This document shows, in pieces, positions 23,122 to 32,558 of a stretch of 64,000 nt of DNA. The notes beneath the pieces were generated by a model that saw nothing but the letters and a program-made list of their open reading frames with translations, had not been told where the DNA came from and made no database searches. How positions within the stretch are numbered: the stretch's first letter is position 1; each line of letters opens with the position of its first letter. This DNA is from an uncultured Clostridia bacterium. Its GTDB lineage: Bacteria; Bacillota; Clostridia; Christensenellales; UBA1242. The DNA lies in the NCBI GenBank assembly GCA_944350085.1, contig CALVNY010000001.1, positions 1 through 64,000 on the forward strand, in the 5' to 3' direction. Made by a program: the position numbers and the translations under genes.

Positions 23122-25857
23122 ATGATTACATTTTTAAGTTTATTTTTTAGTTTAATAATGGTGTTAGTTCCTACAAACCAATTAGTTGTTGAAACAAGTT
23201 TATTTTTTCAAAACAGCATTAATGAAAACATAAGTGTTGAAGAAAATGAAACTTACAACAATCTGTTTTTAAATGGTCATGAGCATTATTTAGGTTTAGA
23301 TGATGCAACCCATTTTGCAATTTGTGATGATTACTTATTTTATTCAACCAACAATGAAATTTATAAATACAACTTAGAAACAAAACAACTTGAATTACTA
23401 ACCAGTTTAGAAAATGTTTTAAGGCTAAGTTTTGGAAACAATTTTTTGTATGCATTTTCAAATAAAGTTTTATATAAGATAGATATTACAGATGGAACAA
23501 AAGATGAACTTATAAACTGTGATATGTATAGTATGTACTTAGAAAATGGCAACTTGTACTTATCATATATCTTAGGAAACAATTTTACACTTTCAACCAT
23601 TATTAATGGAATTAACAATAAAATATTTACTCTTGAATTAAATTCAGCATTTACCCCTATTTATTTGGCAAACAATTCAACTAATTCTTATGTTGTTGTA
23701 AAACAAAACAATATAACAAAAATTTTAGATATTTATCATAATGAAAAAAATATCATAAGCAACAGCCAATATGATATGGAAAATAGTAATTTGCTATATT
23801 TAACACAATCTAACAACCTACCTGTTTTTGTGGATTACACTGAAAGTTTGCTTTGCATAATAAATGGTGATTATATTAGCTACACCACAGAAAGACTAAT
23901 TTCGCAAGGCGAACAAGGTATGGTTGGTGGAAGATATTACAAAATAAAAGATTACTATGTTTTTAACAACAATTTATATATACTAGACAACATTTATAAT
24001 GCAATACAAAAATTTTCATATACTTCTGATATAGAATTTGAAAAAGTTGTTATTTCAAGTTCCGAATACACTCCGGGGAAATTTTTTAACCCATCAAGTT
24101 TTGAAATTGCTAACAAAAACACTATTTTAGTTGCTGATACATATAACAAAGCAATTCAAATTATTACAAACAATGTTTCAACAATGTACACAAAATATAA
24201 CAGTGGTGGAATTGATGTTGAGTTTGAAAACACAATTAAAATTTTGCAAACAAATACAAACTATTATGTTTTACAAGTTACTGATTTAGGCGAATACGAA
24301 ATTTTAATGTTAGATTTTGAATTTAATCTTGTTAAAAAAATTAATCATGGTTTAAACAATATTGACGACATTGAAATTATTAATAATATTTTATATTTAA
24401 TTGATAGCGAAACAAACAAATTGTATTACTATGACAACGATATTTTAAATCCTGTAAGCGATTCATTGGTTAATTTTACAATTTCAAAAAATTCTAAACT
24501 TGATTATATCAAAGAAAATAACACATTGGTTGTTCTTTGTGACAATGTTTTGAATTTAATTAACTTTACCCAAAACACAACCTCTTCAATTACTCTTGAA
24601 TCAAATTGCACTGCTATTTCTCATGATTATTATAAAAACATTTATACTCTATCAGAAAACAAAATTTATAAATCTTCTAATTTAGAACAAATTGAAACAA
24701 TTAACCTAAACACAAATTATTTTTATTTTAAAATTGAAAAAGAAACAGGCTTAGTTTACTTGTTTAACCAAACAAATCAAAATTTTGTAACATATAGCAA
24801 TCCAGAAGCAATTAAATCTTTAACTGAAAATTTTAATCATCCTGTTGATTTAAAAAATTATATCAGTTCATCAACAGTTAAAATTGCAAAAACAAAAAAT
24901 GATGTTTATGTTTTTGAATATCCTTTTGATAATGGCTTAAGTTATTATTTAAATGAAACAAATGTTTACATCTTAAATGAAGATGCATTAAGTGATTATT
25001 ATTACATTTGCTTTAATTACTTAAATGAAAACAACTTTAACATTTTAAAGACTGGCTATATTTTAAAAAGTGATGCTGAACTTGTTTCTTATTCCACACT
25101 TCCACTTAGCGAAAAATTTACAGTTATTAACAAAACAAAACTTTACTCACTTCCTACTTTACTTCAATATAATGGTGAAAATTTGTTTGTTGGCGAACTT
25201 GAAGTTGGAGATGAATTTGAATGTGATTATGTTAAATTGTCTAGTGAAACTTACACAATAGACAACTGTGATTTTTATATAATTTCATACAATGACCAAA
25301 TTGCTTATGTTAAACAAGTTGATGTTATTAGTTCAAAAGTTAATCACACAGAAGAAATTTTAAAAACCAACGCAAAATTAGTTGTAAGTGAAGATAAATA
25401 CAACACCGTTTACATTTATGCTGGAAGTAGTAGTTTTGTTGTGGGAAAATTACTTGTTGGTAAAAGAATATATGTTGAAAACTATGACATAAATTCAAAG
25501 TACACATTAATTAAATATTTGGACGAAAATAATTACGAACACTCAGGTTATGTTTTAACAAAATGTATTCAAATGGACAATGATAAAAATTCAAATATTT
25601 CAGCAATTATATTAATTGTTTTAGCAGTTCTTGCAATTTCCGGAATTACAACATTCTATATAGTTTCTTACAAAAAACAACAAAAAGAAATTGAAGAAAC
25701 AGGTCCAATCAACACAAATGGTTACAATGTTATTCTAAAAAAATCTAAAAACAATGCGCCAAAAAATATTAAAAAGTTCAGCACTAAAAAAGTTGAATTA
25801 AAAAATAAAGATGAAAATATTAATGACGACAATATCAACGAAAATAATGAAGAATAA
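23122..25857 (+). CDS. Large secreted beta-propeller protein with SH3-like domains and C-terminal anchor
   Basis: 911 residues. Signal peptide at about 1-25 (ITFLSLFFSLIMVLVPTN). About 60-620 is a long beta-rich region with propeller/NHL-like strand patterns ('GNLYLSYILGNNFTLSTI', 'NTILVADTYNKAIQII', 'NNLYILDNIYNAIQKFSY'). About 665-735 and 745-820 are two SH3-like repeats ('KLYSLPTLLQYNGENLFVGE'; 'YNTVYIYAGSSSFVVGKLL'). A transmembrane helix is at about 828-850 and a Lys/Asn/Asp-rich cytoplasmic tail follows. Same overall plan as the 265-aa protein at 21150. No catalytic motif seen. Function unknown; a cell-surface sensor or wall-binding protein is likely. The ribosome binding site is weak (AAGAG). 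Confidence 0.75.
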   Translation: MITFLSLFFSLIMVLVPTNQLVVETSLFFQNSINENISVEENETYNNLFLNGHEHYLGLDDATHFAICDDYLFYSTNNEIYKYNLETKQLELLTSLENVLRLSFGNNFLYAFSNKVLYKIDITDGTKDELINCDMYSMYLENGNLYLSYILGNNFTLSTIINGINNKIFTLELNSAFTPIYLANNSTNSYVVVKQNNITKILDIYHNEKNIISNSQYDMENSNLLYLTQSNNLPVFVDYTESLLCIINGDYISYTTERLISQGEQGMVGGRYYKIKDYYVFNNNLYILDNIYNAIQKFSYTSDIEFEKVVISSSEYTPGKFFNPSSFEIANKNTILVADTYNKAIQIITNNVSTMYTKYNSGGIDVEFENTIKILQTNTNYYVLQVTDLGEYEILMLDFEFNLVKKINHGLNNIDDIEIINNILYLIDSETNKLYYYDNDILNPVSDSLVNFTISKNSKLDYIKENNTLVVLCDNVLNLINFTQNTTSSITLESNCTAISHDYYKNIYTLSENKIYKSSNLEQIETINLNTNYFYFKIEKETGLVYLFNQTNQNFVTYSNPEAIKSLTENFNHPVDLKNYISSSTVKIAKTKNDVYVFEYPFDNGLSYYLNETNVYILNEDALSDYYYICFNYLNENNFNILKTGYILKSDAELVSYSTLPLSEKFTVINKTKLYSLPTLLQYNGENLFVGELEVGDEFECDYVKLSSETYTIDNCDFYIISYNDQIAYVKQVDVISSKVNHTEEILKTNAKLVVSEDKYNTVYIYAGSSSFVVGKLLVGKRIYVENYDINSKYTLIKYLDENNYEHSGYVLTKCIQMDNDKNSNISAIILIVLAVLAISGITTFYIVSYKKQQKEIEETGPINTNGYNVILKKSKNNAPKNIKKFSTKKVELKNKDENINDDNINENNEE

Positions 25858-25872
25858 CAACAATTTTTAAAA

Positions 25873-25907
25873 TAAAAAACTCTTAAAAATTTTTTAAGAG
25901 TTTTTTT
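25873..25907 (+). terminator. Terminator of the 911-aa gene
   Basis: AAAAACTCTTAAAAA pairs with TTTTTTAAGAGTTTTT, followed by T-run on the plus strand, 18 bp after the stop codon. Confidence 0.85.
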
Positions 25908-25958
25908 AAATTTTGGCTATATAAAATGAAAATTTATATATTGCATAGCACTTATTTT

Positions 25959-26633
25959 TTAGTTTGCATAGTAGTTGTCAACTAAGCCTATTTGCATACG
26001 ATTTTTTTGTATTTCAACCTCATCAATCAATTTTTCAATTTTATTTAAACTAACTTCATACGCAGTTTTAGTTACACTTTCTTCATCACTAATCTTTTTA
26101 ACATAATCTCTGCTTTGAATTCTTCCAACAATTTTTATTCTATCTCCCACTTTAAAATTTTTGCTATACCTTGCGTTTCTTCCCCAAGCAATAAGTGGCA
26201 AATAATCGCTCTTGTTATAAGACCTATTAACTGCAATTAATATATCACAAATTTCTCTATTAAAAGGCGTTGTTCTATATGTTGGTTCTTTGCAAACATA
26301 TCCAATAACTTCAATATAGTTTGGATTTGTTAGCTCATTGTAATCTACAAGATTTCTAACAAACACCGTAAGCATTAATTTACTTTTGTTGTCAACTTGT
26401 TTGTTGTAACTTCTAAATTGACCTTCAATTCCTATTTTTTTGCCAATTTTAAAGTCGTTAATTAATCTATTACTAATTGTTACGGGAACTAAATCATAAC
26501 TATCGCTTAACCTATTTACTTTTAAAATAAATTCGTAAAATTCCTCCCCATATACTTCGTGTGAATATTCTGGCATTGTGTAAATTTCGCCATAAATATT
26601 TACAATGTTATTTTTCAAATTATTGTAATTCAT
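25959..26633 (-). CDS. Single-stranded DNA-binding protein-like, tandem OB folds
   Basis: 224 residues with two OB-fold units. The first (about 8-95) contains 'VNIYGEIYTMPEYS' and 'KIGKKIGIEGQFRSYNKQ'. The second (about 103-185) contains 'IEVIGYVCKEPTYRTTPFNR', 'YLPLIAWGRNARYSKNFKVG' and 'RIKIVGRIQSRDYVKK', the typical SSB pattern. Many clostridia carry such a two-OB SSB in addition to the replication SSB. The acidic C-terminal tail that recruits partners in SsbA is missing, so it is probably not the main replication SSB. It follows 18 bp after the deacetylase gene's start side, on the same strand. Confidence 0.8.
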   Translation of the reverse strand: MNYNNLKNNIVNIYGEIYTMPEYSHEVYGEEFYEFILKVNRLSDSYDLVPVTISNRLINDFKIGKKIGIEGQFRSYNKQVDNKSKLMLTVFVRNLVDYNELTNPNYIEVIGYVCKEPTYRTTPFNREICDILIAVNRSYNKSDYLPLIAWGRNARYSKNFKVGDRIKIVGRIQSRDYVKKISDEESVTKTAYEVSLNKIEKLIDEVEIQKNRMQIGLVDNYYAN

Positions 26634-26651
26634 TAAATTTTCTCCTTATAA

Positions 26652-27413
26652 TTAATTTTTATGTTGAATTCCCAAGTTATCAACTACATAATCTTCTTGA
26701 TAAATTAATTCACCAACACTGCAAACGGTGTAGCCTTTTAGTTTTAATCTTTCAAGAATTAATGGAAGTGCATCTAAAATATGGTCTGAATTATTATGAC
26801 ATAAAATTATTGAACCTTCCTTAACATTATTTAACACCCTATTACAAATTTCAACGCCACTAAGTCCTTTCCAATCTAAAGTGTCAACATCCCATTGAAT
26901 TGTTTTCAAATTTAGTTCTGTTGCTGTTTTTATTACTGTGTTGTTGTAACTACCATATGGTGCTCTAAATAGTGTTGGATTTTCATTTGTTATGTTTTTA
27001 ATAAGTTGACAAGATGTTTCAAGTTCCTTTTTCATTTGGTCTTCACTTAACTTAACAAAGTCTGGATGAGTGTTACTATGAGTTCCAATTTCTAGGCCAG
27101 CCTCTTTTATTGCTGTAACCATTTCAGGATATTTTTCAACCCAAAAACCTACTAAGAAAAATGTTGCTTTAACATCATATTCTTTTAAGATTTCTATAAT
27201 TTTTAATGTTTTGTCAGCTCCCCAAGCCGAATCAAAGGAAATTGCAACTTTTTTCTCATCTGTGTCAACAGAATATATTGGAACTAGCCTTGGGGCAACT
27301 CCAAAATAAACTTGTGCACTACTTCCATTAAAATTTAGTGCAAGCAACACTGCGGTTAATAAAATCACTAAAACATATTTTATATGTTTTTTCTTCATAC
27401 AAAAAAATTTCAT
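26652..27413 (-). CDS. pdaB: Polysaccharide deacetylase, PdaB-like
   Basis: NodB-fold deacetylase, 253 aa, with an N-terminal signal anchor (about 10-30, YVLVILLTAVLLALNF), so it acts outside the membrane. Family motifs: 'ISFDSAWG' (motif 1, in the variant form found in PdaB-like sporulation proteins), 'HSNTHPDF' (metal His pair) and 'FRAPYGSYN' (motif 3), with 'IILCHNN' near the end. PdaB-type proteins maintain the spore cortex, fitting sigK in this window. The substrate is inferred as N-acetyl sugars of cortex peptidoglycan. AGGAAGGG precedes the start at 27413. Confidence 0.82.
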   Translation of the reverse strand: MKFFCMKKKHIKYVLVILLTAVLLALNFNGSSAQVYFGVAPRLVPIYSVDTDEKKVAISFDSAWGADKTLKIIEILKEYDVKATFFLVGFWVEKYPEMVTAIKEAGLEIGTHSNTHPDFVKLSEDQMKKELETSCQLIKNITNENPTLFRAPYGSYNNTVIKTATELNLKTIQWDVDTLDWKGLSGVEICNRVLNNVKEGSIILCHNNSDHILDALPLILERLKLKGYTVCSVGELIYQEDYVVDNLGIQHKN

Positions 27414-27645
27414 TTAACCCTTCCTTATAATAAAATATTTCAATATAAAAGTTAAATTTAAAACAAGTCTACTTTTGTTAAAATTAAGCCTTTTTTGTAG
27501 TTTTTTGAAATAATATTAATTGTTCATATTTTAGTTAAAATTTTAGTTTTAACAACTTAAAAAACAAAAAAGGATTTAATATATTGATATAAAATTTTAT
27601 GATTATGCTTAGTAAATTATGCAACAAAAAATTAAAATAATAAAA
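27414..27645. other. AT-rich intergenic region
   Basis: Lies between pdaB and the parC terminator. It should contain the pdaB promoter on the minus strand. A 13-codon plus-strand frame near 27600 has no properly spaced ribosome binding site, and I do not call it. Confidence 0.5.
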
Positions 27646-27690
27646 AGAAAAAAGAACTTAAAAATTGAATTTTAAGTTCTTAATTTTTTA
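27646..27690 (-). terminator. Terminator of the topoisomerase operon
   Basis: AAGAACTTAAAA (27652-27663) pairs with TTTTAAGTTCTT (27670-27681), followed by T-run on the minus strand, about 70 bp after the parC stop. Confidence 0.8.
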
Positions 27691-27752
27691 TTGTTAAATT
27701 TTAATAAAATTCTATAATATTTTATAAATTAAAATAGCAAAAGATTATTTAA

Positions 27753-30155
27753 TTAAATTAATGTATATCTATAAACATTTTTAATTTTTGTGCCTGTTTT
27801 GCTTGTTGTTAGTGTTAAACCAGCATTTGTTCTATTTGCCAATTTTAATGATTTATTTTGAACATAAATTAATTTTTCGCCTTCTAACACATAATTTAGT
27901 TTGTCATTAGCAACAAACGCACCAAGGCATTCAGCCATGCCCTTATAGGACATGCACTTCAAACCTTTCCTATTTCTTTGCGAAATTTCAAATTCATTTA
28001 TTTTAACAAGTTTTCCAAAACTGTTGCTTGAAATAATTGAAATCAAATCATTGCTTTCAACTAAAATACTTGACACTACAACATCTTTTCCAGTTAAGTT
28101 TATTCCCTTAACTCCACTAGTTAATCTTCCACTAACAGCAATATCATTAACTTCAATATTAACAGCCATAAAGTCCCTAGTTGTAATAAACATAGTTTTG
28201 TTTGGATTTAAAATTTCAACTGAAACTACTTTATCACCTTCTTTAAGTTTTATTGCACTTATTGATTGTTTTGAAGTGTTATATTCGCTTGCATTTGAAA
28301 CTTTTACTAAACCTTGCTCTGTTGTAAATATTAACTTGTCGTCATCATTTAGTTCTAGCATACTTACAACTTGTTCTTCTTTTAAATAAGCCTTAACAAA
28401 ATTAGAAATTAAAAATCCTTTGTCTTTGTATTTTCCAATTTCAATATCGCAAACATTAATTCTATGGCAATTTCCTAAATTTGTAAATAAATACAAAATT
28501 CCATTAGTATTTGTTTGTGAAATAAATTTAGGAACTTCATTTAATGTTGCGTTTGCGCCAAGTTCTTTTGTTGCAAGATTGTAATTTTTAGGCAAAATTG
28601 CTTTTAGTGTGTTGTTAGCACTAAGTATTACATATTCATCTTGCACAATTTCTTCAATTTCTGGATTAACTTCAACAGCCAAATCTTCATCTTCCAAAAA
28701 ATGTGTTCTTCTTGGATTGGCATAGTCATCTCTAATTTTTAAAATTTCTTCCTTAACTGTTTGCATTTGCAAAATTGGACTTTTAATGATTGCAGTATAT
28801 TTTTTTATTAACAACTTTAATCTTTCAAGTTCATAAACCAATTTATTAACTTCAAGGCTTGTTAACCTTGCTAAACGCATATCTAATATTGCTTGTGCTT
28901 GAACATCACTTAAAGCAAACGCTTTAATTAATGCAAGTTTTGCATCATTGGTGCTTTTTGATTGTTTTATAATTTTTACAACTTCATCAATATTTTTTAT
29001 TGCAATTAACAAACCTTCCAAAATATGTTCTTTCTTTAAACATGCTTCTAAATCAAATTTAGTTCTATTCAAAATTACGCTTTGTTGGTAATTAACATAA
29101 TATTCTAAAATTTGAAGCAAATTAAGTTGTCTAGGCTTACCATCAGCAATTGCAACAATATTTGCATTAAAATTACATTGTAATTCAGTTTGTTTGTACA
29201 AAATTCCTAAAATAGCATTAACATTTGCATCTTTTTTAAGTTTAATAACTGCCCTAATTCCGTTTCTGTCCGATTCGTCAATAATGTCTTGAATATAACT
29301 TAAATGTCCGTTTTTATCATCTTCTTTCAATTTGGCAATTTTCATTAAAAGTGCAGATTTATTTACTTGATAAGGAAGTTCTGTTATAACAATATTTTTC
29401 TTGCCATTATCCCCACTTTCAATATGAAGTTTTGCTCTTATAATAATTTTGCCTTTGCCTGTTCTATATATTTCACCAATGTCTGTGCTTTTTAAAATAT
29501 AACCACCACTTGGAAAATCTGGACCCGGCATAATTTTTAAAAGTTCATCAACTGAGATGTTTTTATTGTCAATATAAGCAACTACTGCATTAATTGTTTC
29601 GGCTAGATTGTGTGGAGGAATATTTGTTGCAAGTCCAACTGCAATTCCCGTTGCACCATTTACAAGCAAGTTTGGAAATCTTCCTGGAAGTGTTACAGGT
29701 TCATAGCAAGTGTCATCAAAGTTTAAATCCCATTTAACAGTGTTTTTTTCAATATCTCTTAGCATTTCAAGAGCAATTGGTGCCAACTTTGCTTCAGTAT
29801 AACGCATTGCTGCAGCCCCATCTCCATCAATACTACCATAGTTTCCATGTCCGTCAACCAACACTTCACGCATATTGAAATTTTGTGCCATTCTAACCAT
29901 TGTGTCGTAAATACTAGTGTCACCATGTGGGTGGTACTTACCCATACAATCACCAACGATTCTTGCACTTTTTCTATATGGCTTGTCTGGTGTAACGCCA
30001 ACTTCAAGCATAGAATATAAAACTCTTCTTTGAACAGGTTTTAATCCATCTTCAACCCTTGGCAATGCCCTATCCAAAATAACAAACTCTGAATATGGCA
30101 TCATACTATCGTGCATAACTTGTTCTAAGGATTTTGTAATTACATTATTTGCCAT
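27753..30155 (-). CDS. parC: Type IIA topoisomerase subunit A (ParC/GyrA)
   Basis: 800-residue DNA-cleaving subunit. The active-site Tyr is Tyr119 ('AAMRYTEAKL'). The quinolone-resistance segment 'HPHGDTSIYDTMVRMAQ' has Thr80 and Asp84 at the positions of E. coli GyrA Ser83 and Asp87. The C-terminal domain lacks a canonical GyrA box (QRRGGKG): the corresponding place reads QRNRKGL. Together with 'DGLKPVQRR' this favours topoisomerase IV ParC over gyrase, but a divergent GyrA is possible. It overlaps the subunit B gene by 11 bp, and no dnaA or recF is nearby, which also fits topoisomerase IV. Confidence 0.82.
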   Translation of the reverse strand: MANNVITKSLEQVMHDSMMPYSEFVILDRALPRVEDGLKPVQRRVLYSMLEVGVTPDKPYRKSARIVGDCMGKYHPHGDTSIYDTMVRMAQNFNMREVLVDGHGNYGSIDGDGAAAMRYTEAKLAPIALEMLRDIEKNTVKWDLNFDDTCYEPVTLPGRFPNLLVNGATGIAVGLATNIPPHNLAETINAVVAYIDNKNISVDELLKIMPGPDFPSGGYILKSTDIGEIYRTGKGKIIIRAKLHIESGDNGKKNIVITELPYQVNKSALLMKIAKLKEDDKNGHLSYIQDIIDESDRNGIRAVIKLKKDANVNAILGILYKQTELQCNFNANIVAIADGKPRQLNLLQILEYYVNYQQSVILNRTKFDLEACLKKEHILEGLLIAIKNIDEVVKIIKQSKSTNDAKLALIKAFALSDVQAQAILDMRLARLTSLEVNKLVYELERLKLLIKKYTAIIKSPILQMQTVKEEILKIRDDYANPRRTHFLEDEDLAVEVNPEIEEIVQDEYVILSANNTLKAILPKNYNLATKELGANATLNEVPKFISQTNTNGILYLFTNLGNCHRINVCDIEIGKYKDKGFLISNFVKAYLKEEQVVSMLELNDDDKLIFTTEQGLVKVSNASEYNTSKQSISAIKLKEGDKVVSVEILNPNKTMFITTRDFMAVNIEVNDIAVSGRLTSGVKGINLTGKDVVVSSILVESNDLISIISSNSFGKLVKINEFEISQRNRKGLKCMSYKGMAECLGAFVANDKLNYVLEGEKLIYVQNKSLKLANRTNAGLTLTTSKTGTKIKNVYRYTLI

Positions 30156-32145
30156 CTACTTTTCCCTCCTTAATTTCCATAAACGATTGTTTGTTAAAGT
30201 TTGCATTATCAATAATATATTTTTTTCTAGCATCTATGTTGTCACCCATAAGTGTTGTAACCATAAGTTCTGCTTCGGCTAAATCTTCTAATGTTACTTG
30301 AATAATATATCTTTTTTCTGGGTCCATGGTTGTTTCCCAAAGTTGTTCGGCACTCATTTCACCAAGACCTTTATATCTTTGTATTTGATAGCCAGCACCA
30401 CAACGCTTTATTGCGTCTTGCAATGTTGAATCATCATAAACATATTCAGTAAATCCTTTTTTGTAAACCTTGTAAAGTGGCGCAACACCAACATAAACAT
30501 GTCCATCAGAAACCAAATCACGCATATATCTATAAAAGAAAGTAAGCAAGATTGCTCTAATATGAGCACCATCTTGGTCTGCATCGGCAAGTATAATAAC
30601 TTTGTTATATTTAATGTTTTCCACATTAAAATCATTGCCAATGCCTGCTCCAAGAGCACTAATTATTGTTCTAATTTCTTCATTATCTAAAACTTGATTT
30701 ATTCTTTTCTTTTCACAATTTAATGGTTTTCCACGAAGTGGCAATATTGCTTGAAAACTTCTGTCCCTTGCTTGCTTTGCATTTCCACCAGCACTATCAC
30801 CTTCAACAATAAACAATTCATTTAACTGACTGTTTTTGCCAGAACAACTTGCTAGTTTTCCAACTAGGCTGTAACTATCCACGCTATTTTTTTGTCTAGT
30901 TAAATCTTTTGCTCTTTTTGCCGCTTCCCTTGCTTTTTGTGCACCTTTTGCTTTGTTGATAATTTCTGTTATTGCATTTTTTGTGCCTTTTTGTTTTGAA
31001 TAAGCAATAAGCGCATCATAAACAATATTTTCAACTTCAATTCTTGCTTCAGGATTACCTAATTTTGCTTTTGTTTGACCTTCAAATTGAACATTTTTCA
31101 TTTTAATTGAAAGAATTGCAGTTAAACCTTCTCTAAAATCATCGCCCAACAAATTTTGTTCTTTTTCCTTAATAAGTCCAAGTCCCCTTGCAATTTCATT
31201 AAATGCACGAGTAATTGCACTTCTTAAACCAGTTTCGTGAGTTCCACCTTCACTTGTTGGAATGTTATTTACATAACTAAACATATTTTCGCTATAATCG
31301 TTAGTATGTTGAATAGCACACGACAAAGTAACAAGTTCACTTTTGCCCTCAATATAAATTGGGTCTTTATACAAAACAGTTTTACCTTCATTAACATACA
31401 AAATAAAATCTTTTAATCCATTGTCATATTTGTAACAAACTGTTTTATAACCTGTTTCAGTTTCAACATTTTCATCAATAAAAAATATTTCAATACCTTT
31501 GTTTAAAAACGCAATTTCTTTTAATCTTTTACTAATTGTTGAATGGTCAAATTTTAAATCTCCAAACATCCTTTTGTCTGGTAAAAATGTAACTTTTGTT
31601 CCTGTTTTTTTGCTTTTGCCAACTATTGTCAATGGCCCTTGTGGAACACCACTACTTATTTTGCCCTTTGCTTTTTCAATGGATTTAAAACTCATTGCAT
31701 ATTCGTTACCATCACGATAAACACTAACTTTTAACCACTCACTTAGTGCATTAGTAACACTTGCACCAACACCATGCAAGCCACCTGAGTAACTATAATT
31801 TTCATTATTAAATTTGCCACCTGCATGCAACTGAGTAAATACAACTTCAACGCCACTAACTTTTAAAGTTGGATGTTTGTCAGTTGGAATTCCTCTACCA
31901 TTATCTTCAACAGTTGCTGAATTATCTTTATGAATTGTTACAGTAATATTAGAGCCAAATCCATTTGCAACTTCATCAACAGAATTGTCAACAATTTCCC
32001 ATAATAAATGATGCATACCTTTGCTTCCTGTTGTTCCAATGTACATACCAGGGCGCAACCTAACTGCATCAAGACCTTGTAAAACTACAATTTTATCACT
32101 ACTATAATTTGAATTACCCACAATGCCTCCAAATATTTTTTCCAA
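30145..32145 (-). CDS. parE: Type IIA topoisomerase subunit B (ParE/GyrB)
   Basis: 666-residue ATPase subunit. GHKL motifs: 'EIVDNSVDEVANG' (N-box), 'VEDNGRGIPTDKH' (G1) and 'GGLHGVGASVTNALS' (G2). The TOPRIM motifs are 'VEGDSAGGNAKQARD' and 'ILADADQDGAHI', and the C terminus has 'QRYKGLGEMSAEQLWETTMD'. No large insertion. It is co-transcribed with the A subunit (11-bp overlap). Distinguishing ParE from GyrB by eye is unreliable; I follow the A-subunit argument. The gene's upstream 400 bp would contain the operon promoter. Confidence 0.82.
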   Translation of the reverse strand: MEKIFGGIVGNSNYSSDKIVVLQGLDAVRLRPGMYIGTTGSKGMHHLLWEIVDNSVDEVANGFGSNITVTIHKDNSATVEDNGRGIPTDKHPTLKVSGVEVVFTQLHAGGKFNNENYSYSGGLHGVGASVTNALSEWLKVSVYRDGNEYAMSFKSIEKAKGKISSGVPQGPLTIVGKSKKTGTKVTFLPDKRMFGDLKFDHSTISKRLKEIAFLNKGIEIFFIDENVETETGYKTVCYKYDNGLKDFILYVNEGKTVLYKDPIYIEGKSELVTLSCAIQHTNDYSENMFSYVNNIPTSEGGTHETGLRSAITRAFNEIARGLGLIKEKEQNLLGDDFREGLTAILSIKMKNVQFEGQTKAKLGNPEARIEVENIVYDALIAYSKQKGTKNAITEIINKAKGAQKAREAAKRAKDLTRQKNSVDSYSLVGKLASCSGKNSQLNELFIVEGDSAGGNAKQARDRSFQAILPLRGKPLNCEKKRINQVLDNEEIRTIISALGAGIGNDFNVENIKYNKVIILADADQDGAHIRAILLTFFYRYMRDLVSDGHVYVGVAPLYKVYKKGFTEYVYDDSTLQDAIKRCGAGYQIQRYKGLGEMSAEQLWETTMDPEKRYIIQVTLEDLAEAELMVTTLMGDNIDARKKYIIDNANFNKQSFMEIKEGKVDGK

Positions 32146-32558
32146 GATATTTTACCATACAAGCACAAAAAAATAAATTAAATTTATGATTTAAACAATT
32201 ATTTTACTTATATATAACTAAAATTATTATATCACAATTTTATTAATTTCCAAAGTTGACTTAACAAAATAAAAATTTAACTACTTTAATTTTTGCATAT
32301 CCTTGTTTATTATTCTTTTTAATAGTTAAAATTTTTAACATATAATTTTTATTTTTATAAACAAATTTGTATATTTATACAATAAATAGATTGAAAAATA
32401 AATATAAATAATAATATTAAATATTAATAAAAAGCAATGTTAAAGCATAAAATATTTTTAAGAATTAAAACAAATTTGCAAAATATTAAAATTTATTTAA
32501 TTACTATGCAAAGTTTGTTTTATGGCTTTAATAAAGAAATATTTGGAGTTATGCAAAA
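32146..32558. other. Divergent intergenic region between parE and murG
   Basis: 413 bp of AT-rich sequence carrying promoters for both genes. A 41-codon open frame (32437-32562, plus strand) ends with TGA overlapping the murG TTG start, but its start has no convincing ribosome binding site. I see no structured RNA or operator. Confidence 0.5.
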
